Shown here piece after piece: positions 36,205 to 45,929 of a DNA stretch of 64,000 nucleotides. The notes beneath the pieces were generated by a model. The model worked only from the letters and a program-made list of their open reading frames with translations, ran no database searches and was not told the origin of the DNA. Within the stretch, counting starts at the first letter, position 1. Every line of letters begins with the position of its first letter. This stretch comes from Peteryoungia algae (GTDB lineage Bacteria > Pseudomonadota > Alphaproteobacteria > Rhizobiales > Rhizobiaceae), in NCBI RefSeq assembly GCF_030369675.1, contig NZ_CP128477.1:2618001-2682000 (forward strand). The letters are read 5' to 3'. Position numbers and translations under genes: made by a program.

Positions 36205-36650
36205 ATCATCTACAACCGTGCTCTCATCGACCTCGCCCGCCACTACGGATTCCATCCTAAGGTGTGCAAAGCCTATCGAGCCAAGACAAAAGGCAAGGTC
36301 GAGCGGCCGTTTCGGTACATCCGCGAAGACTTCTTCCTCGCTCGTTCGTTCCGCAATCTCTGCGACATGAACGCTCAGCTCCGGCATTGGCTCGACACCG
36401 TCGCCAATCCAAGGAAGCACGCGACGACCCAGCGTGTTGTTAACGAGGCCTTTGCCGAGGAGCGGCCGTATCTGCGGCCGCTACCCCTGGCACCGTTCAA
36501 ATCCGTTCTGAAGCTGGAGCGCCGCATATCGCGGGAAGGCATGGTCAGCGTCGGCGGCATTACCTACAGCGTTCCGGATGCCACACGCAGTCGCATGGTT
36601 GAGGTCCACTCTCTCGCCGACGAAGTCCGCATCTTCGAGAACGGACCTGG
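36205..36650 (+). pseudogene. Internal fragment of an IS21-family transposase (IstA-like)
   Basis: The frame IIYNRALIDLARHYGF, then VCKAYRAKTKGKVERPFRYI, matches the part of IstA around the third acidic residue and the segment after it (TTQRVVNEAFAEERPYL, REGMVSVGGITYSVPD). It has neither the N-terminal part nor the normal end, and no IstB gene. Likeness fades near 36650, just before the terminator of the TRAP operon. The fragment abuts the broken ABC ATPase, which implies a deletion joined the two. Confidence 0.78.
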
Positions 36651-36686
36651 CCGTCGGTCAGGGGAAGTTGTTTTAATTTGGGGGAC

Positions 36687-36709
36687 GGCGGCCCGAAATC
36701 CGGGCCGCC
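36687..36709. terminator. Hairpin terminator after the TRAP operon
   Basis: A 9-base perfect inverted repeat (GGCGGCCCG / CGGGCCGCC, 5-base loop) lies 30 bases past the dctP-like stop. An A/T-rich patch follows about 12 bases further on in the transcription direction. Confidence 0.6.
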
Positions 36710-36738
36710 TCCGAGAATGGTCTCCAGATCAGTTTTCA

Positions 36739-37863
36739 TCAATCCAGCCCGTAAGTGGCCTCGTCAATCTTGTCGTAAATTTCTGATCGAGCGAGTGCGG
36801 CGAGAGCTTCCACGTCCTTGGTGTCAACCTTGGCAAGCAGGACATCCCATTTATCGACCAGAGCCTTGAAGGATGCGATAATTGCTGCCGGGTCTGTGAC
36901 GCCTCGCTCCTTGGCGTTCGCAATCAACACTGCCTCATCAGCAGCGACAAATGCAGCCAGTGCATTCTTCAGCGTGTCATCAGCTTCGACAACGATCATG
37001 CCACCTTCCTTCGCAGACTGAACCGCAGCCTCAACGTCCTTATCGAACTCAACCCTGTGCTGCCCCAGATAATATGCCATCTGGTTGAACAGCACGCGCC
37101 GGTTTTCAGGCGAGAGAGATTGCCAGAACGCGGCGTTATACCCCCACTCGAACCCGGCGTAATAGTTACCAATCGCCAGCGTGTTCATGTGGGTGACAAC
37201 ATCCTTCAAGCTGAAGCTGTCAAGGGCATCCGCTGCTGCTACAGCGCAATCAAGGGACCCCGCATCAAGGCCCGTGTACATTTCGCTGGAAGGGATGGAG
37301 AGCGGCACGGCTTGGACATACTCCGCGAACCGCGACCATGCGCCTCCCGCCATCCTCAGACGTTTCCCCTTGATGTCTTCAATGGTCTGGATCGATGTGT
37401 TGCACTGCATAAAATATTCCGAGGTGGAATAGCCGCCGCCGTAAACCACGCCGTTTGCCTTCCATTCGGCCAATTGTTCGGGGTTGGTCAGTCCAAACTC
37501 TGTCGAGGCAAAGGCCATGACTAGCGGGTCGGTGTTGTAGAATGCCATATCGCCGACCAGATTGGCGATCGGCAGCTCAGACGGGGTATAGGTGCCAGCA
37601 TGGTAGGTCACTTGGGCCACGCCGTCGCGAACTCCTTGCAGAGAAGCGGCAGGCGGCAAGAGAGAACCTGCGGAGAATACTGTGAAGTTAACTTCGCCGT
37701 TCGTCTCTTCGGCAACCCGTTTCGCAAAGTCCACATAAGGGCCGCGAACCATTGAATGGCGCTCGGCAAAGAAATGGTTCGCATTGTAATTTTCGGCCGA
37801 CGCCGTCGATGTCATCGTGATGAATACGATGGCGGTAGATTTCAGAATAAACGTGGTCTTCAT
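36739..37863 (-). CDS. TRAP transporter periplasmic solute receptor (DctP-like)
   Basis: This 374-residue extracytoplasmic solute receptor has a signal peptide ending TASAEN. The mature protein has FFAERHSMVRGPYVDFAKRV, the central IEDIKGKRLRMAG block, in which an Arg normally binds the substrate carboxylate, and a helical C-terminus. It delivers an organic acid or related solute to the membrane subunits encoded upstream in the same operon. The order is Q-M-P, with P last. The solute cannot be named. Confidence 0.92.
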   Translation of the reverse strand: MKTTFILKSTAIVFITMTSTASAENYNANHFFAERHSMVRGPYVDFAKRVAEETNGEVNFTVFSAGSLLPPAASLQGVRDGVAQVTYHAGTYTPSELPIANLVGDMAFYNTDPLVMAFASTEFGLTNPEQLAEWKANGVVYGGGYSTSEYFMQCNTSIQTIEDIKGKRLRMAGGAWSRFAEYVQAVPLSIPSSEMYTGLDAGSLDCAVAAADALDSFSLKDVVTHMNTLAIGNYYAGFEWGYNAAFWQSLSPENRRVLFNQMAYYLGQHRVEFDKDVEAAVQSAKEGGMIVVEADDTLKNALAAFVAADEAVLIANAKERGVTDPAAIIASFKALVDKWDVLLAKVDTKDVEALAALARSEIYDKIDEATYGLD

Positions 37864-37900
37864 GGTCTTCCTCCCTTGGAATGTGCAGATAGTCTTGTGT

Positions 37901-39211
37901 TCAGCCTGCCATCAGCGACGGCAGGAAGAGGCTCAGCGCCGGAAAAGCGATAAGAAGGATCAGGGTCAGAACGTCCATCGCGATGAACCAAGTTGTCCCT
38001 GAAATTATGTCACCCAATTTCACCCTGCCCGACAGCGCACTGTGCAAGACGTAAAGGTTGAGCCCGACCGGCGGTGTGACCAGCCCGATTTCAAGCAGTT
38101 TGATCGTGATAATGCCGAACCAGACCAGATTGATGTTCGCGCTTTCCAGCACGGGCAACAAAACGGGCAGAGTCAAAAGCATCAGGCCAATCGAGTCGAT
38201 AACCATACCCAAAATAATGAACAGCAAGGCCACCATGACAATGATTATGATTTGATTGTCCGAAACCGACAACATAGCGTCGGTCAGCGAGCCCGGAACT
38301 CCTGACAAACCCATGAAACGGGTAAACATGATCGCGCCAATCGACAGGAAAAAGATGGATGACGTAGCCACCACAGTTTGGCGGATAGCAGAAAGCATAG
38401 CTTCCCAAGTCAGACTGCGCCGGAAAACAGCGATCAGGATCGCCAATGAGGCACCAACGGCGCCCGCCTCTGTCGGGGTAAAGAACCCGCCAAAGATCCC
38501 GCCCAGCACGCCCATGATCAGCACAGGGAAAGGCCAGACTGACCAGACAAGGGTCCAGATGCGTGATACGTCAAGGACTTCAATACTGGCCGGCGCCAGA
38601 CGAGGCGAAATGCTGCACCGAACTGTGATCATGCCCATATATATCAAGGCAGAAACTATGCCCGGAATCACACCTGCAATGAACAGTTGCCCAATCGATT
38701 GCTCGGTAAAGATTCCATAAAGTACCATAAGGATTGATGGCGGAATAAGCGACCCAAGAGTGCCCGAGGCGGCCACGACGCCGGTCGCCAGCGACGGGTG
38801 GTAATTTGCACGCAACATTTCCGGAACGGCGATACGCGACATTGCCGCCGTCGTTGCAATGCTGGAGCCAGAGGCCGCAGCAAACAAACCACAGGCCCCC
38901 ACACTGGCCGAAGCAAGGCCTCCCGGAACGCGCGCGAGCATCAGCTTTAGAAGATCGAAGGCGCCTGTAGTCAGGCCCGTATTTGCGGCGACGAAGCCCA
39001 TCAAAAGGAACATCGGAATAGCCGTAAGTGACCAGTCGCCAATGAAAGTGAAGGGCAGTGCACTGATGATTCCGAATGCGGCTGTCATGTTCAGCATGAC
39101 CGAGATGCCAACAAAGGAAACAATCATCAACGCGACGCCAATCGACATGCGCAACATAAGCATACCGAAGAGACAGACGACCCCGATCCAGCCAATAGCT
39201 AATGTGCTCAT
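37901..39211 (-). CDS. TRAP transporter large permease (DctM-like)
   Basis: This 436-residue protein has about eleven to twelve hydrophobic helices with DctM signatures: LLMGFVAANTGLTTGAF, GSSIATTAAMSRIAVPEM, LIPPSILMVLYGIFTEQSIG and FFTPTEAGAVGA. It forms the sodium-driven channel of the TRAP system. Its start overlaps the DctQ-like stop by four bases (ATGA), a sign of translational coupling. Confidence 0.94.
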   Translation of the reverse strand: MSTLAIGWIGVVCLFGMLMLRMSIGVALMIVSFVGISVMLNMTAAFGIISALPFTFIGDWSLTAIPMFLLMGFVAANTGLTTGAFDLLKLMLARVPGGLASASVGACGLFAAASGSSIATTAAMSRIAVPEMLRANYHPSLATGVVAASGTLGSLIPPSILMVLYGIFTEQSIGQLFIAGVIPGIVSALIYMGMITVRCSISPRLAPASIEVLDVSRIWTLVWSVWPFPVLIMGVLGGIFGGFFTPTEAGAVGASLAILIAVFRRSLTWEAMLSAIRQTVVATSSIFFLSIGAIMFTRFMGLSGVPGSLTDAMLSVSDNQIIIIVMVALLFIILGMVIDSIGLMLLTLPVLLPVLESANINLVWFGIITIKLLEIGLVTPPVGLNLYVLHSALSGRVKLGDIISGTTWFIAMDVLTLILLIAFPALSLFLPSLMAG

Positions 39212-39720
39212 ACGGCGGAATCCATTTCATGCAGTTTGGTGACAGGACGGCCGCGCAAAAGCATAACGGCCCGCATGACCGCAGCGACGGCGGCCAACCC
39301 AAAACCCAGAGGCAACAGGCAGCGGGCTGGCCAGACGATGATCTCGCGGCTGCCCATGACGACTTCGCCGACTTTGAAGGCACGAACAGCGTCCAGTCCC
39401 GTCCGCCATGTCATGATCGACAGCATCCCCGCTGTAGCGACAAACGTGATCATTAAGCTGACCCGCTTCAGCCAGTTCGGAAAATGATTGAACAATAGAT
39501 CTACGCTGATCTGCTCATCGTCGTATTCGACCAAAGCCATCGGCAACAGGACGATAGCGACCATATAGTAGTAGGATGAGATCTCGACCGTGCCTTGGAT
39601 AGGAGCATTCCAGAACACCTTCAGGACAACGTCCAGCGTGATGTTGAGCATCATCAAGATGACCCCCAGGCCACCCACGAGCATAAGCCCTTGGGTCAGT
39701 TTGCGAAATGCACGATCCAT
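39208..39720 (-). CDS. TRAP transporter small permease (DctQ-like)
   Basis: This 170-residue protein has four hydrophobic helices and the DctQ-type segment TVEISSYYYMVAIVLLPMALVE. ATG 39720 is chosen, with a GGAGGG site just upstream; an in-frame start at 39780 lacks one. It is the first gene of the TRAP operon, divergent from the LysR gene with a 141-base promoter region between them. Confidence 0.9.
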   Translation of the reverse strand: MDRAFRKLTQGLMLVGGLGVILMMLNITLDVVLKVFWNAPIQGTVEISSYYYMVAIVLLPMALVEYDDEQISVDLLFNHFPNWLKRVSLMITFVATAGMLSIMTWRTGLDAVRAFKVGEVVMGSREIIVWPARCLLPLGFGLAAVAAVMRAVMLLRGRPVTKLHEMDSAV

Positions 39721-39861
39721 AATCCCTCCCTGCGCAGAACCCACTCCTGAACGTCCGCACGCGTCCAAAATATTTCGCACAGATCACCTCACTTCAAATC
39801 GTAAAGCTTGATCGGGTGATCGCGCTTCGTTATCAGCATTTGACTTTGAGAGGAGATGGCA

Positions 39862-40740
39862 ATGGGGCCAACCCGCATAGGGATCCGTCACTTGCGCTAC
39901 ACGATTGCAGTGGCAGATGCAGGGGGCTTCCGCGCTGCGGCAGAAGTTCTGAACATTGCGCAGCCTGCTGTCAGCAAGACCGTACAGGATACTGAACATG
40001 ACCTCGGCTTTGAGATCTTTCAACGCGGAGGCAGTGTTTTTGAAATCACCGAAGCCGGACGGGTTTTTCTCGATGATGCACGACTGACACTCGCGACCTT
40101 TGAGCGAACTATCCGTGCATCCCGCCAAAATGATCTCGGTGCGCGCGGCCACATCATTGTCGGATACTCTGCACTAGCAACGTCGTCGCAGATCTCGGCC
40201 GGATTGGACAAGTTTCACAAACGCTGTCCTGGATGCCAGGTTGAGATGCACGTCATGTCGACAGATACCATGATGCGCAATTTGAAAACCGGTGAGATCG
40301 ACATCGGCTTTCTTTTGTCTCATGGCAGCGTGCACGATCCAGAGGTGACTCAGATACCAGTCTGGTCGACGCAGATCGGGGCAGTCGTGCCGCGTTCAGT
40401 TGCCGAAGTATCCCTGAAAAGCCTCCGCATGGCAAATTTTGTCCTTGGCGTCAGGGAAAACTGGCGTTCGTTTCGCGCGCTTCTCGATGAAGCTTTCGTT
40501 GCACCTGGGCTGAGGCCAACCATTGTTGACGAGGCCTGGGATGTTCAAGTCATATTTCAACGTGTGGCAGAGGGCCGTGGGCTATCATTTTTCCCGATCA
40601 GTGCAGCGGACAGCCTACCTGCGGCGCTCAAAATCCTGCCGGTGGCTGAGTGGGCTCCTAAACTGACCATTGCAATGGCATGGAGCAATCTTGTGGATAC
40701 CAGACTGCTGCGCGCCTTTCGGGAGAGTTATATCCAATAG
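39862..40740 (+). CDS. LysR-family regulator next to the TRAP operon
   Basis: This 292-residue regulator has an N-terminal winged helix (LRYTIAVADAGGFRAAAEVL, then NIAQPAVSKTVQDTEHDLGF) and a periplasmic-binding-like effector domain. ATG 39862 gives AGGAG at a 6-base spacing; ATG 39856 touches that site and is less likely. It is divergent from the TRAP genes and very probably controls them in response to the imported acid. The alpha/beta hydrolase gene that follows is 115 bases away. Confidence 0.9.
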   Translation: MGPTRIGIRHLRYTIAVADAGGFRAAAEVLNIAQPAVSKTVQDTEHDLGFEIFQRGGSVFEITEAGRVFLDDARLTLATFERTIRASRQNDLGARGHIIVGYSALATSSQISAGLDKFHKRCPGCQVEMHVMSTDTMMRNLKTGEIDIGFLLSHGSVHDPEVTQIPVWSTQIGAVVPRSVAEVSLKSLRMANFVLGVRENWRSFRALLDEAFVAPGLRPTIVDEAWDVQVIFQRVAEGRGLSFFPISAADSLPAALKILPVAEWAPKLTIAMAWSNLVDTRLLRAFRESYIQ

Positions 40741-40854
40741 GCCTAAATGCGTGATCCAATTTTGGTATCAACTGATCGCACAACCCTATTTGAGCTTCCT
40801 CCCAATCTTCAGCTTTATGCCGCAAACTGGAAGATCAATTGATACGAGTGTGTG

Positions 40855-41616
40855 ATGGACTGCGATAACGATCCGAACCCGTATTTTATTCACGGATCTA
40901 GCATCGGCCTAATCTTGCTGCATGGCTTCACAAGCACACCGCAAAGCGTTGCCTACGTAGGCCGACAGATCCATGCGGCTACCGGAGCCACGGTCAGTGT
41001 CCCTCTGCTTGCGGGGCACGGAGAGACCCCAGAGGCATTGGCATTGACGAGCTATCATGACTGGCTCGGCTCGGCGAAGAAGGAACTCGATCGTATACGG
41101 GCAGAATGTGATTTGATCGTCATTGCGGGGTTATCGCTTGGAGGAACAATTGCACTCAACCTGTCTATTCGCTTCCCCGATCTTGTTGACCGGGTTATTA
41201 GCATCAACGGATCGACCGGCCTATACAGACCGGATCAGGTAGTCGGACTGTTCAACCCAGGGGTCGACGGATTTCACCGGGGCATAGGCTCCGACATAAA
41301 GCACCCGACACGACGCGAAACCTGCTATGATAAAATCCCGCTGGCAACAATGCGCGAGCGGTTTGTTCTAACTTGTGCCACCGGCATCATACTGCCTGAA
41401 CTGAAACAGCCTATACTTGTGTTTCAGTCCCGGGAAGATCACGTCGTAGCGCCCGAGAACGGAGCCCGTATCGTCCGGGATGTTGGCTCGTCGGACGTTC
41501 GTTTGCAGTGGCTCGACCAATCTTATCACGTGGCGACCCTTGACAACGACCGAGACCAGATTGTGCAGCAGTGCTCTGATTTCATTACAGAGTTGTTTAG
41601 CTCACCAACCGGATAG
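40855..41616 (+). CDS. Alpha/beta hydrolase (Est30-like carboxylesterase)
   Basis: This 253-residue cytosolic hydrolase begins with LILLHGFTSTPQSV (oxyanion region). The nucleophile elbow is GLSLGG, the acid is probably Asp in QSREDHVVAP, and the catalytic His is in DQSYHVATLD, so the triad is complete. The closest type is the Est30/monoacylglycerol lipase group of small carboxylesterases. It may process an ester related to the neighbouring TRAP substrate, but there is no direct evidence. ATG 40855 is used; a GTG one codon earlier is possible. Confidence 0.87.
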   Translation: MDCDNDPNPYFIHGSSIGLILLHGFTSTPQSVAYVGRQIHAATGATVSVPLLAGHGETPEALALTSYHDWLGSAKKELDRIRAECDLIVIAGLSLGGTIALNLSIRFPDLVDRVISINGSTGLYRPDQVVGLFNPGVDGFHRGIGSDIKHPTRRETCYDKIPLATMRERFVLTCATGIILPELKQPILVFQSREDHVVAPENGARIVRDVGSSDVRLQWLDQSYHVATLDNDRDQIVQQCSDFITELFSSPTG

Positions 41617-41757
41617 AGCTGGCTCGAGAAATCTGCACTGGGGGATAAGTGCGATCGCCCCCCCCCCAAGCCGCACGCGTTTCCGGCATCCACATCGGAA
41701 AGTACCTCATCAAGGTCTATGCGGTTGCGGGCCTGCCGAGCTCATCGTTCCCGCCCG

Positions 41758-41874
41758 CTACGTACGGGTTGAACCGGAAGACACACGGGCATGGGTGTCC
41801 TCCATATTCGTGTCGATCGAGCGCAGGGTCTGAAGTGCAGCCATTGCTGCGATATTTGTTAGAATGCTGGTCAC
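41758..41874 (-). pseudogene. Flagellin N-terminal fragment (38 codons)
   Basis: Reading from a GTG at 41874, the peptide TSILTNIAAMAALQTLRSID, followed by TNMEDTHARVSSG, matches the conserved N-terminus of rhizobial flagellins. It then diverges and stops at 41758. The original ATG is GTG here and the rest of the gene is absent. It is an isolated scrap among IS remnants. Confidence 0.75.
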
Positions 41875-41971
41875 GATCGTGTCTGAACTGATGGGGTGGA
41901 TGCCCCCTCCGGCCGGCATCGGAGTATGATGCCTGCCCAGCGCCATGGTGGCGCTCATGGAGGAAAGGCAG

Positions 41972-42100
41972 ATGACACAGGTGCATATCCTTGCGATCGA
42001 CCTTGCAAAGCGGAGCTTCCAGGTCTGTGGGACGGATCGCGGCGGTGCGGGTGTGGATGCCCCCGGTTTGGCAAGAAGAATTTTCTGACGCCTGTCTGCG
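41972..42100 (+). pseudogene. IS110-family transposase N-terminal remnant
   Basis: MTQVHILAIDLAKRSFQVCG, followed by TDRGG, matches the start of IS110-type (DEDD) transposases, including the first Asp. It is preceded by a good AGGAAAGG site. The likeness stops within about 30 codons and the frame closes soon after. Confidence 0.7.
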
Positions 42101-42344
42101 GACGAGGAATTCTATCGGTCGTGTGTCAGGCCTCATAATGTGGCCTGAAGTAGCCACGGGCCGGGATGCAGTCCGAAGAACAGGGTCCACATCGGTTCAG
42201 AGAGCTTGATTGGCTCGAGCCCCGGGACTGGCTTACCCCATTCTGAACATTGAAGTCCTTTCCGCATCGTTCCGTCATTCGATCTTCTCACCGGGGCTCA
42301 TCACCCCAGGCATTTCCGCATTGCCGCCCAAGGCAGGTAGCGGA

Positions 42345-42419
42345 TCACGCCATCCTGTAATTCTGCTCCCTTGTCATCATCGCCCATATAATGCGCGCCA
42401 TCTTGTTAGCTTGAGCGCA
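42345..42419 (-). pseudogene. IS110-family transposase C-terminal remnant
   Basis: The short frame AQANKMARIIWAMMTREQNY matches the C-terminal tail of IS110 transposases and is preceded by an in-frame stop. It faces the N-terminal scrap at 41972, so the two need not come from one element. Confidence 0.6.
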
Positions 42420-42778
42420 TTAAGCGCGATGACCGCCACCCTGAAATTTATCGTATATTCACAGAAGACGATGCTCCGCTTTGTCCCATCAACGTAAATG
42501 CCGCATTGGCTTAAACCACTGGCGATCTTCATCCATGAGTGGGACCAGAGAAGTTGGACATTTAAAGATAGATGCTGCTGCTTCCACGATGTCATAAAAT
42601 GCCGCAGTCTTTGGTATTCCCAAGATCTGGAGATCACCGAGAGCCGCGATACGTCTTCCATCCGATCACGATCAATATCGATCACCTCGTCGTTAGAATG
42701 CATTCTCGCTTGTGAGCCGGTGCCTCAATAAACAATACGCGTTCTTTTTCTCAATGAAATCAATAGGTAACTTGGACG
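42420..42778. other. No recognisable gene
   Basis: These 359 bases lie between IS110 debris and the chemotaxis receptor. A minus-strand frame of about 108 codons (42377-42703) has no resemblance that I can name and overlaps the IS remnant. It is regarded as non-coding. Confidence 0.4.
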
Positions 42779-44371
42779 TCAAGCCGCATGTAGACTGCGT
42801 CCTCGATGACCTGCGCCCACTTGGAACTGAGCCATCAGCTGATCGAGGGTCGTTGCCTCCTGGACGAATTGCTGGATTGCCGCGCTCGATTCTTCAACCA
42901 TTGCCGCATTCTGCTGGGTGTTCCTGTCAATGTGGCCAATGGCTGAGTCGATTTCGGCCAGCCCCTGTGCCTGGCTCTTCGCACCATCGATGATCTTGCA
43001 GATCTCCCGGCTGATCGCCTGAACCTCCGTCGAAATCGTGCTCAGCGCCTCGCCCGCCTGGTCGACCAGCGACACACCGTGGCGGACTTCCTCGCCCGAG
43101 GTGTTGATCAGGGCCTTGATCTCCTTGGCGGCATTGGCCGAGCGCTGCGCGAGCTCGCGGACTTCCTGGGCGACGACTGCGAAACCCTTGCCGGCTTCAC
43201 CGGCGCGGGCTGCTTCGACGCCGGCGTTGAGCGCGAGCAGGTTCGTCTGGAAGGCGATTTCGTCGATGACGCCGATGATGTTGGAGATCGACTGCGACGA
43301 CTGCTCGATGCGGCTCATGGCGGAGACGGCATCAGTAACGATGGTTCCGGAGCGCTCTGCACCCGTTCTTGCCTGGTTGACCAGCTTGCCGACCGAATCG
43401 GCAACGGATGCCGTCTCCTTGACGGTCGACATCACGCTGGACAATGCGCTTGCGGTCTCTTCGACGGAAACCGCCTGGCGTTCGCTGCGCGCTGACAGGT
43501 CGTTGTTGGCGTGGTCGATCTGACCGGCACCATTCCGCAGCACAGTGGCGACCTGGCCAACCTGGGACACGACGACTTCGAGTTTCTGGACAGAAGCGTT
43601 GAAGGAGGTCCGCAGTTCATCGAGCGGGCCGGAGAAATTGCCGTCGATACGGCACGACAGATCGCCATCTGCCAGCTTCTGCAATGATTTCGCCAGTTCG
43701 GCCACGGCGTAGTCGATTGCTTCGGCTTCCCGCGCCTTCTCCGCTTCCCGTTTGGAGCGTTCAGCCTCGGCAGCCGCATCCGTGCGTCGGGCACGATCGG
43801 CCATCTCAACCGCCTCGCGCTCGGCGGCAACCGCCTCGGCAACCGCCTTGTCCGAGACATCGAAGGCTTTGACGACGGCCGATGTCAGGGCGATCAGAAC
43901 CACGCTCTGCACGATCAGCACGACGGCATGCAGAATGACGCGTGAGAAATCGGAATCGCCCGGGAACACGGCCAAGGGCATAGCGACATAAAGCAGGAGA
44001 TGGTGGACCGCGACGAGGGCGGCATAGCCGATGATGGCCCGCCAATCGATCCAGGCTGCGCAGATTGCCAGGCTTGCGAAGAAATACATGTGCAGGTCGA
44101 TCTGCAGCGGCGATCCCTGGAACGCGAAAACGAGGATGGCAACGGTTGCTGCATTGGCCATCGAGGTTACCATACGGGTGGTCGCGCCAGTGCGATCCCG
44201 GCTCCACAGCAAGGTGGCCGGCAGCAACAGCATGACGGTGCCGAGGATCATCGTCCAGTCGGCACCTTCCTCGCGAAAGAGGTTGCGGATCACGATCAGG
44301 GCAAAGTTGGTCCAGAGCAGTCCGACGATGCCGCAAGAGACCCTGTCTCTGAGCTTCTCAAGTTCGTTCAT
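42779..44371 (-). CDS. Methyl-accepting chemotaxis protein with a six-helix membrane sensor
   Basis: This 530-residue receptor has about six hydrophobic helices in residues 10-190 and no large periplasmic domain, so it probably senses a membrane-linked or redox/energy signal. A charged, Ala/Glu-rich linker and HAMP-like segment ([16 protein letters not shown]) lead to the signalling domain. The hairpin tip is intact: [20 protein letters not shown], then [23 protein letters not shown] 44371 overlaps the stop of the small upstream gene by four bases (ATGA), and AAGGA lies 8 bases before it. The ligand is unknown. Confidence 0.92.
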   Translation of the reverse strand: MNELEKLRDRVSCGIVGLLWTNFALIVIRNLFREEGADWTMILGTVMLLLPATLLWSRDRTGATTRMVTSMANAATVAILVFAFQGSPLQIDLHMYFFASLAICAAWIDWRAIIGYAALVAVHHLLLYVAMPLAVFPGDSDFSRVILHAVVLIVQSVVLIALTSAVVKAFDVSDKAVAEAVAAEREAVEMADRARRTDAAAEAERSKREAEKAREAEAIDYAVAELAKSLQKLADGDLSCRIDGNFSGPLDELRTSFNASVQKLEVVVSQVGQVATVLRNGAGQIDHANNDLSARSERQAVSVEETASALSSVMSTVKETASVADSVGKLVNQARTGAERSGTIVTDAVSAMSRIEQSSQSISNIIGVIDEIAFQTNLLALNAGVEAARAGEAGKGFAVVAQEVRELAQRSANAAKEIKALINTSGEEVRHGVSLVDQAGEALSTISTEVQAISREICKIIDGAKSQAQGLAEIDSAIGHIDRNTQQNAAMVEESSAAIQQFVQEATTLDQLMAQFQVGAGHRGRSLHAA

Positions 44372-44667
44372 GTGTTCATTCCTTGCAGGCAACCAAGTGC
44401 CAGATCATGGTTGATGACGAGCAACGCGCCCGCGTCGAGTAGCCGCTCCGCGAAATCGGGAGCCTGCGAGTAGGCGACCGACATCCAGGGGACGCTTCCG
44501 GCCCAAACAAAAGCGCCGTCTGCCCGGTCGATGACGGCCATTGAACCAGCCGCTTGCGCAGTGGGTGAGGTTACGACGAGCACGAAGGGGCCGGACGGCC
44601 TTGCCGCAATGACAGCGACGACGGCGACCGCCAGCGAGAAGTAGACTGCGGAAATAAGGAACTTCAT
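44368..44667 (-). CDS. Small exported protein coupled to the chemotaxis receptor
   Basis: This 99-residue protein has an N-terminal signal or anchor ([20 protein letters not shown]) and a body containing [20 protein letters not shown] and [16 protein letters not shown] do not recognise a family. Its stop overlaps the receptor's start codon, so the two are made together. It could be a periplasmic partner of the receptor, which itself lacks an outside domain. That is inference from coupling and predicted location. Confidence 0.7.
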   Translation of the reverse strand: MKFLISAVYFSLAVAVVAVIAARPSGPFVLVVTSPTAQAAGSMAVIDRADGAFVWAGSVPWMSVAYSQAPDFAERLLDAGALLVINHDLALGCLQGMNT

Positions 44668-44817
44668 GGGCCTATGGATGTTCGCCGGGCGAAGGCTCCA
44701 GCGAAAGCCACACGCCCGGCATGCAATCAGACAGTTGGATAAACCATGAACATTTCTAATATATGCTTAATTGAACGGTGGACGTCTCTGGCTTTTTTGG
44801 AGAAATTCCAGCCTCGA

Positions 44818-45060
44818 TTAAACGCTTTCTCGAGCGAGCCCGCGGGCCATCGCGGCGATGAGGTCGGTTCTGATGACGATACCGATGAGTTTGCCGTTTT
44901 CCAGAATGGGCACGGCCTCAACATCTGTATCACCCATCAACGGCAACAACGCTCCGAGCGGTGTGGTCGCAATAGCGCGAGGGACTTTGACACTCATGAT
45001 GTCGATTGCGAGGACTGGCTTATCCCTTTCGGGATCGATCAGCCTTCGCAGAGCGGGGAT
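44818..45060 (-). pseudogene. CBS-domain fragment (C-terminal end of an HPP/CBS protein)
   Basis: About 80 codons, IDIMSVKVPRAIATTPLGAL, VEAVPILENGKLIGIVIRTD and LIAAMARGLA, form one CBS motif ending at a normal-looking stop. Its upstream part has been replaced by the tail of a broken FMN-reductase gene. HPP-family membrane proteins end in such a domain. Confidence 0.7.
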
Positions 45061-45149
45061 GAGACCTCGATCGAGACGAAGCGCGTCTTCTCTTGCGCGG
45101 CTGATGAGATGCATCTGGAAGATAATCCCGAGAAACCACTACTTCTCAT

Positions 45150-45700
45150 CAACGCGGGGCCGGCCTCGCCGATCCAACCGCAATCGGCCTGAGGGGGAAT
45201 GGTGAAGCCAAGATGCGACAGCGCGTAGCTAATGGCCATGGCGGCGTGCTTGATTCCGTCTTCATTCCCGGTGATGACGCTGCCTGCCACCTTGCGATAG
45301 TAGATCGACTGTCCCTTAGTGTTGAGCAGGCCTGACATGCCATAGAGCCGCTCGATCGGTACACGGCAGACCGAGCTTTCTTCCCAGCAAAGCGGCGTGC
45401 CTACAACCAGGATGTCCCGACCTTGACCTTGGCCCAGAGTTCAGGACAGTCGTCGCGATCCCAGCCATGTTCCGTCACATCGGACTGTACCCCTGGCGGA
45501 ATGGTATAGTCGAGCATGTGGACGTGCTGAACCGCAACACCTGCGCTCCGCATGATGTCGGCAGATGCGCCGAGCGGCAGCCGCGTGTGACTGTCGTCCG
45601 ACTGGCGCTTTAAAAATGTGTTAGCGAATAGCACCGATAGAATAGAGAAGTCGTTCGCATTCACGGCGCGCACTTGGGACTGGTTTGCATTCTTGGGCAT
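45150..45700 (-). pseudogene. NAD(P)H-dependent FMN reductase/flavodoxin-like gene, frameshifted
   Basis: The N-terminal part (45700 to about 45420: LGASADIMRSAGVAVQHVHM, VTEHGWDRDDCPELWAKVKV) and the C-terminal part (RLYGMSGLLNTKGQ, VAGSVITGNEDGIKHAAMAI, PPQADCGWIGEAGPA) belong to one flavodoxin-fold oxidoreductase. They lie in different frames; a one-base change near 45418 separates them. The last part of the protein is missing, and CBS-type sequence follows. Confidence 0.78.
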
Positions 45701-45929
45701 TGTATTTCCCTCCTAATTTCCAACTGCGCAACACAGAGAGCACATAAAATTAATTCCGTCACCTTGAGACGGGGTGTACAATTGGCTGCCTCAGATCGTG
45801 TTGAAAAATACTACCGCGATGTAAATTCGCGGCGTATAAAGTTTTCCATCATCGAAGTGTGACTTGCTGCGGCCAGCGCTATATTAGGGACAATCTCATG
45901 TCCGTACTTTTCAAAGTGAACATCGAGAC

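Noticed and set aside
45674..45862. A 62-codon plus-strand frame upstream of IS3 debris
   Set aside because: It overlaps the start of the broken FMN-reductase gene and resembles no family.
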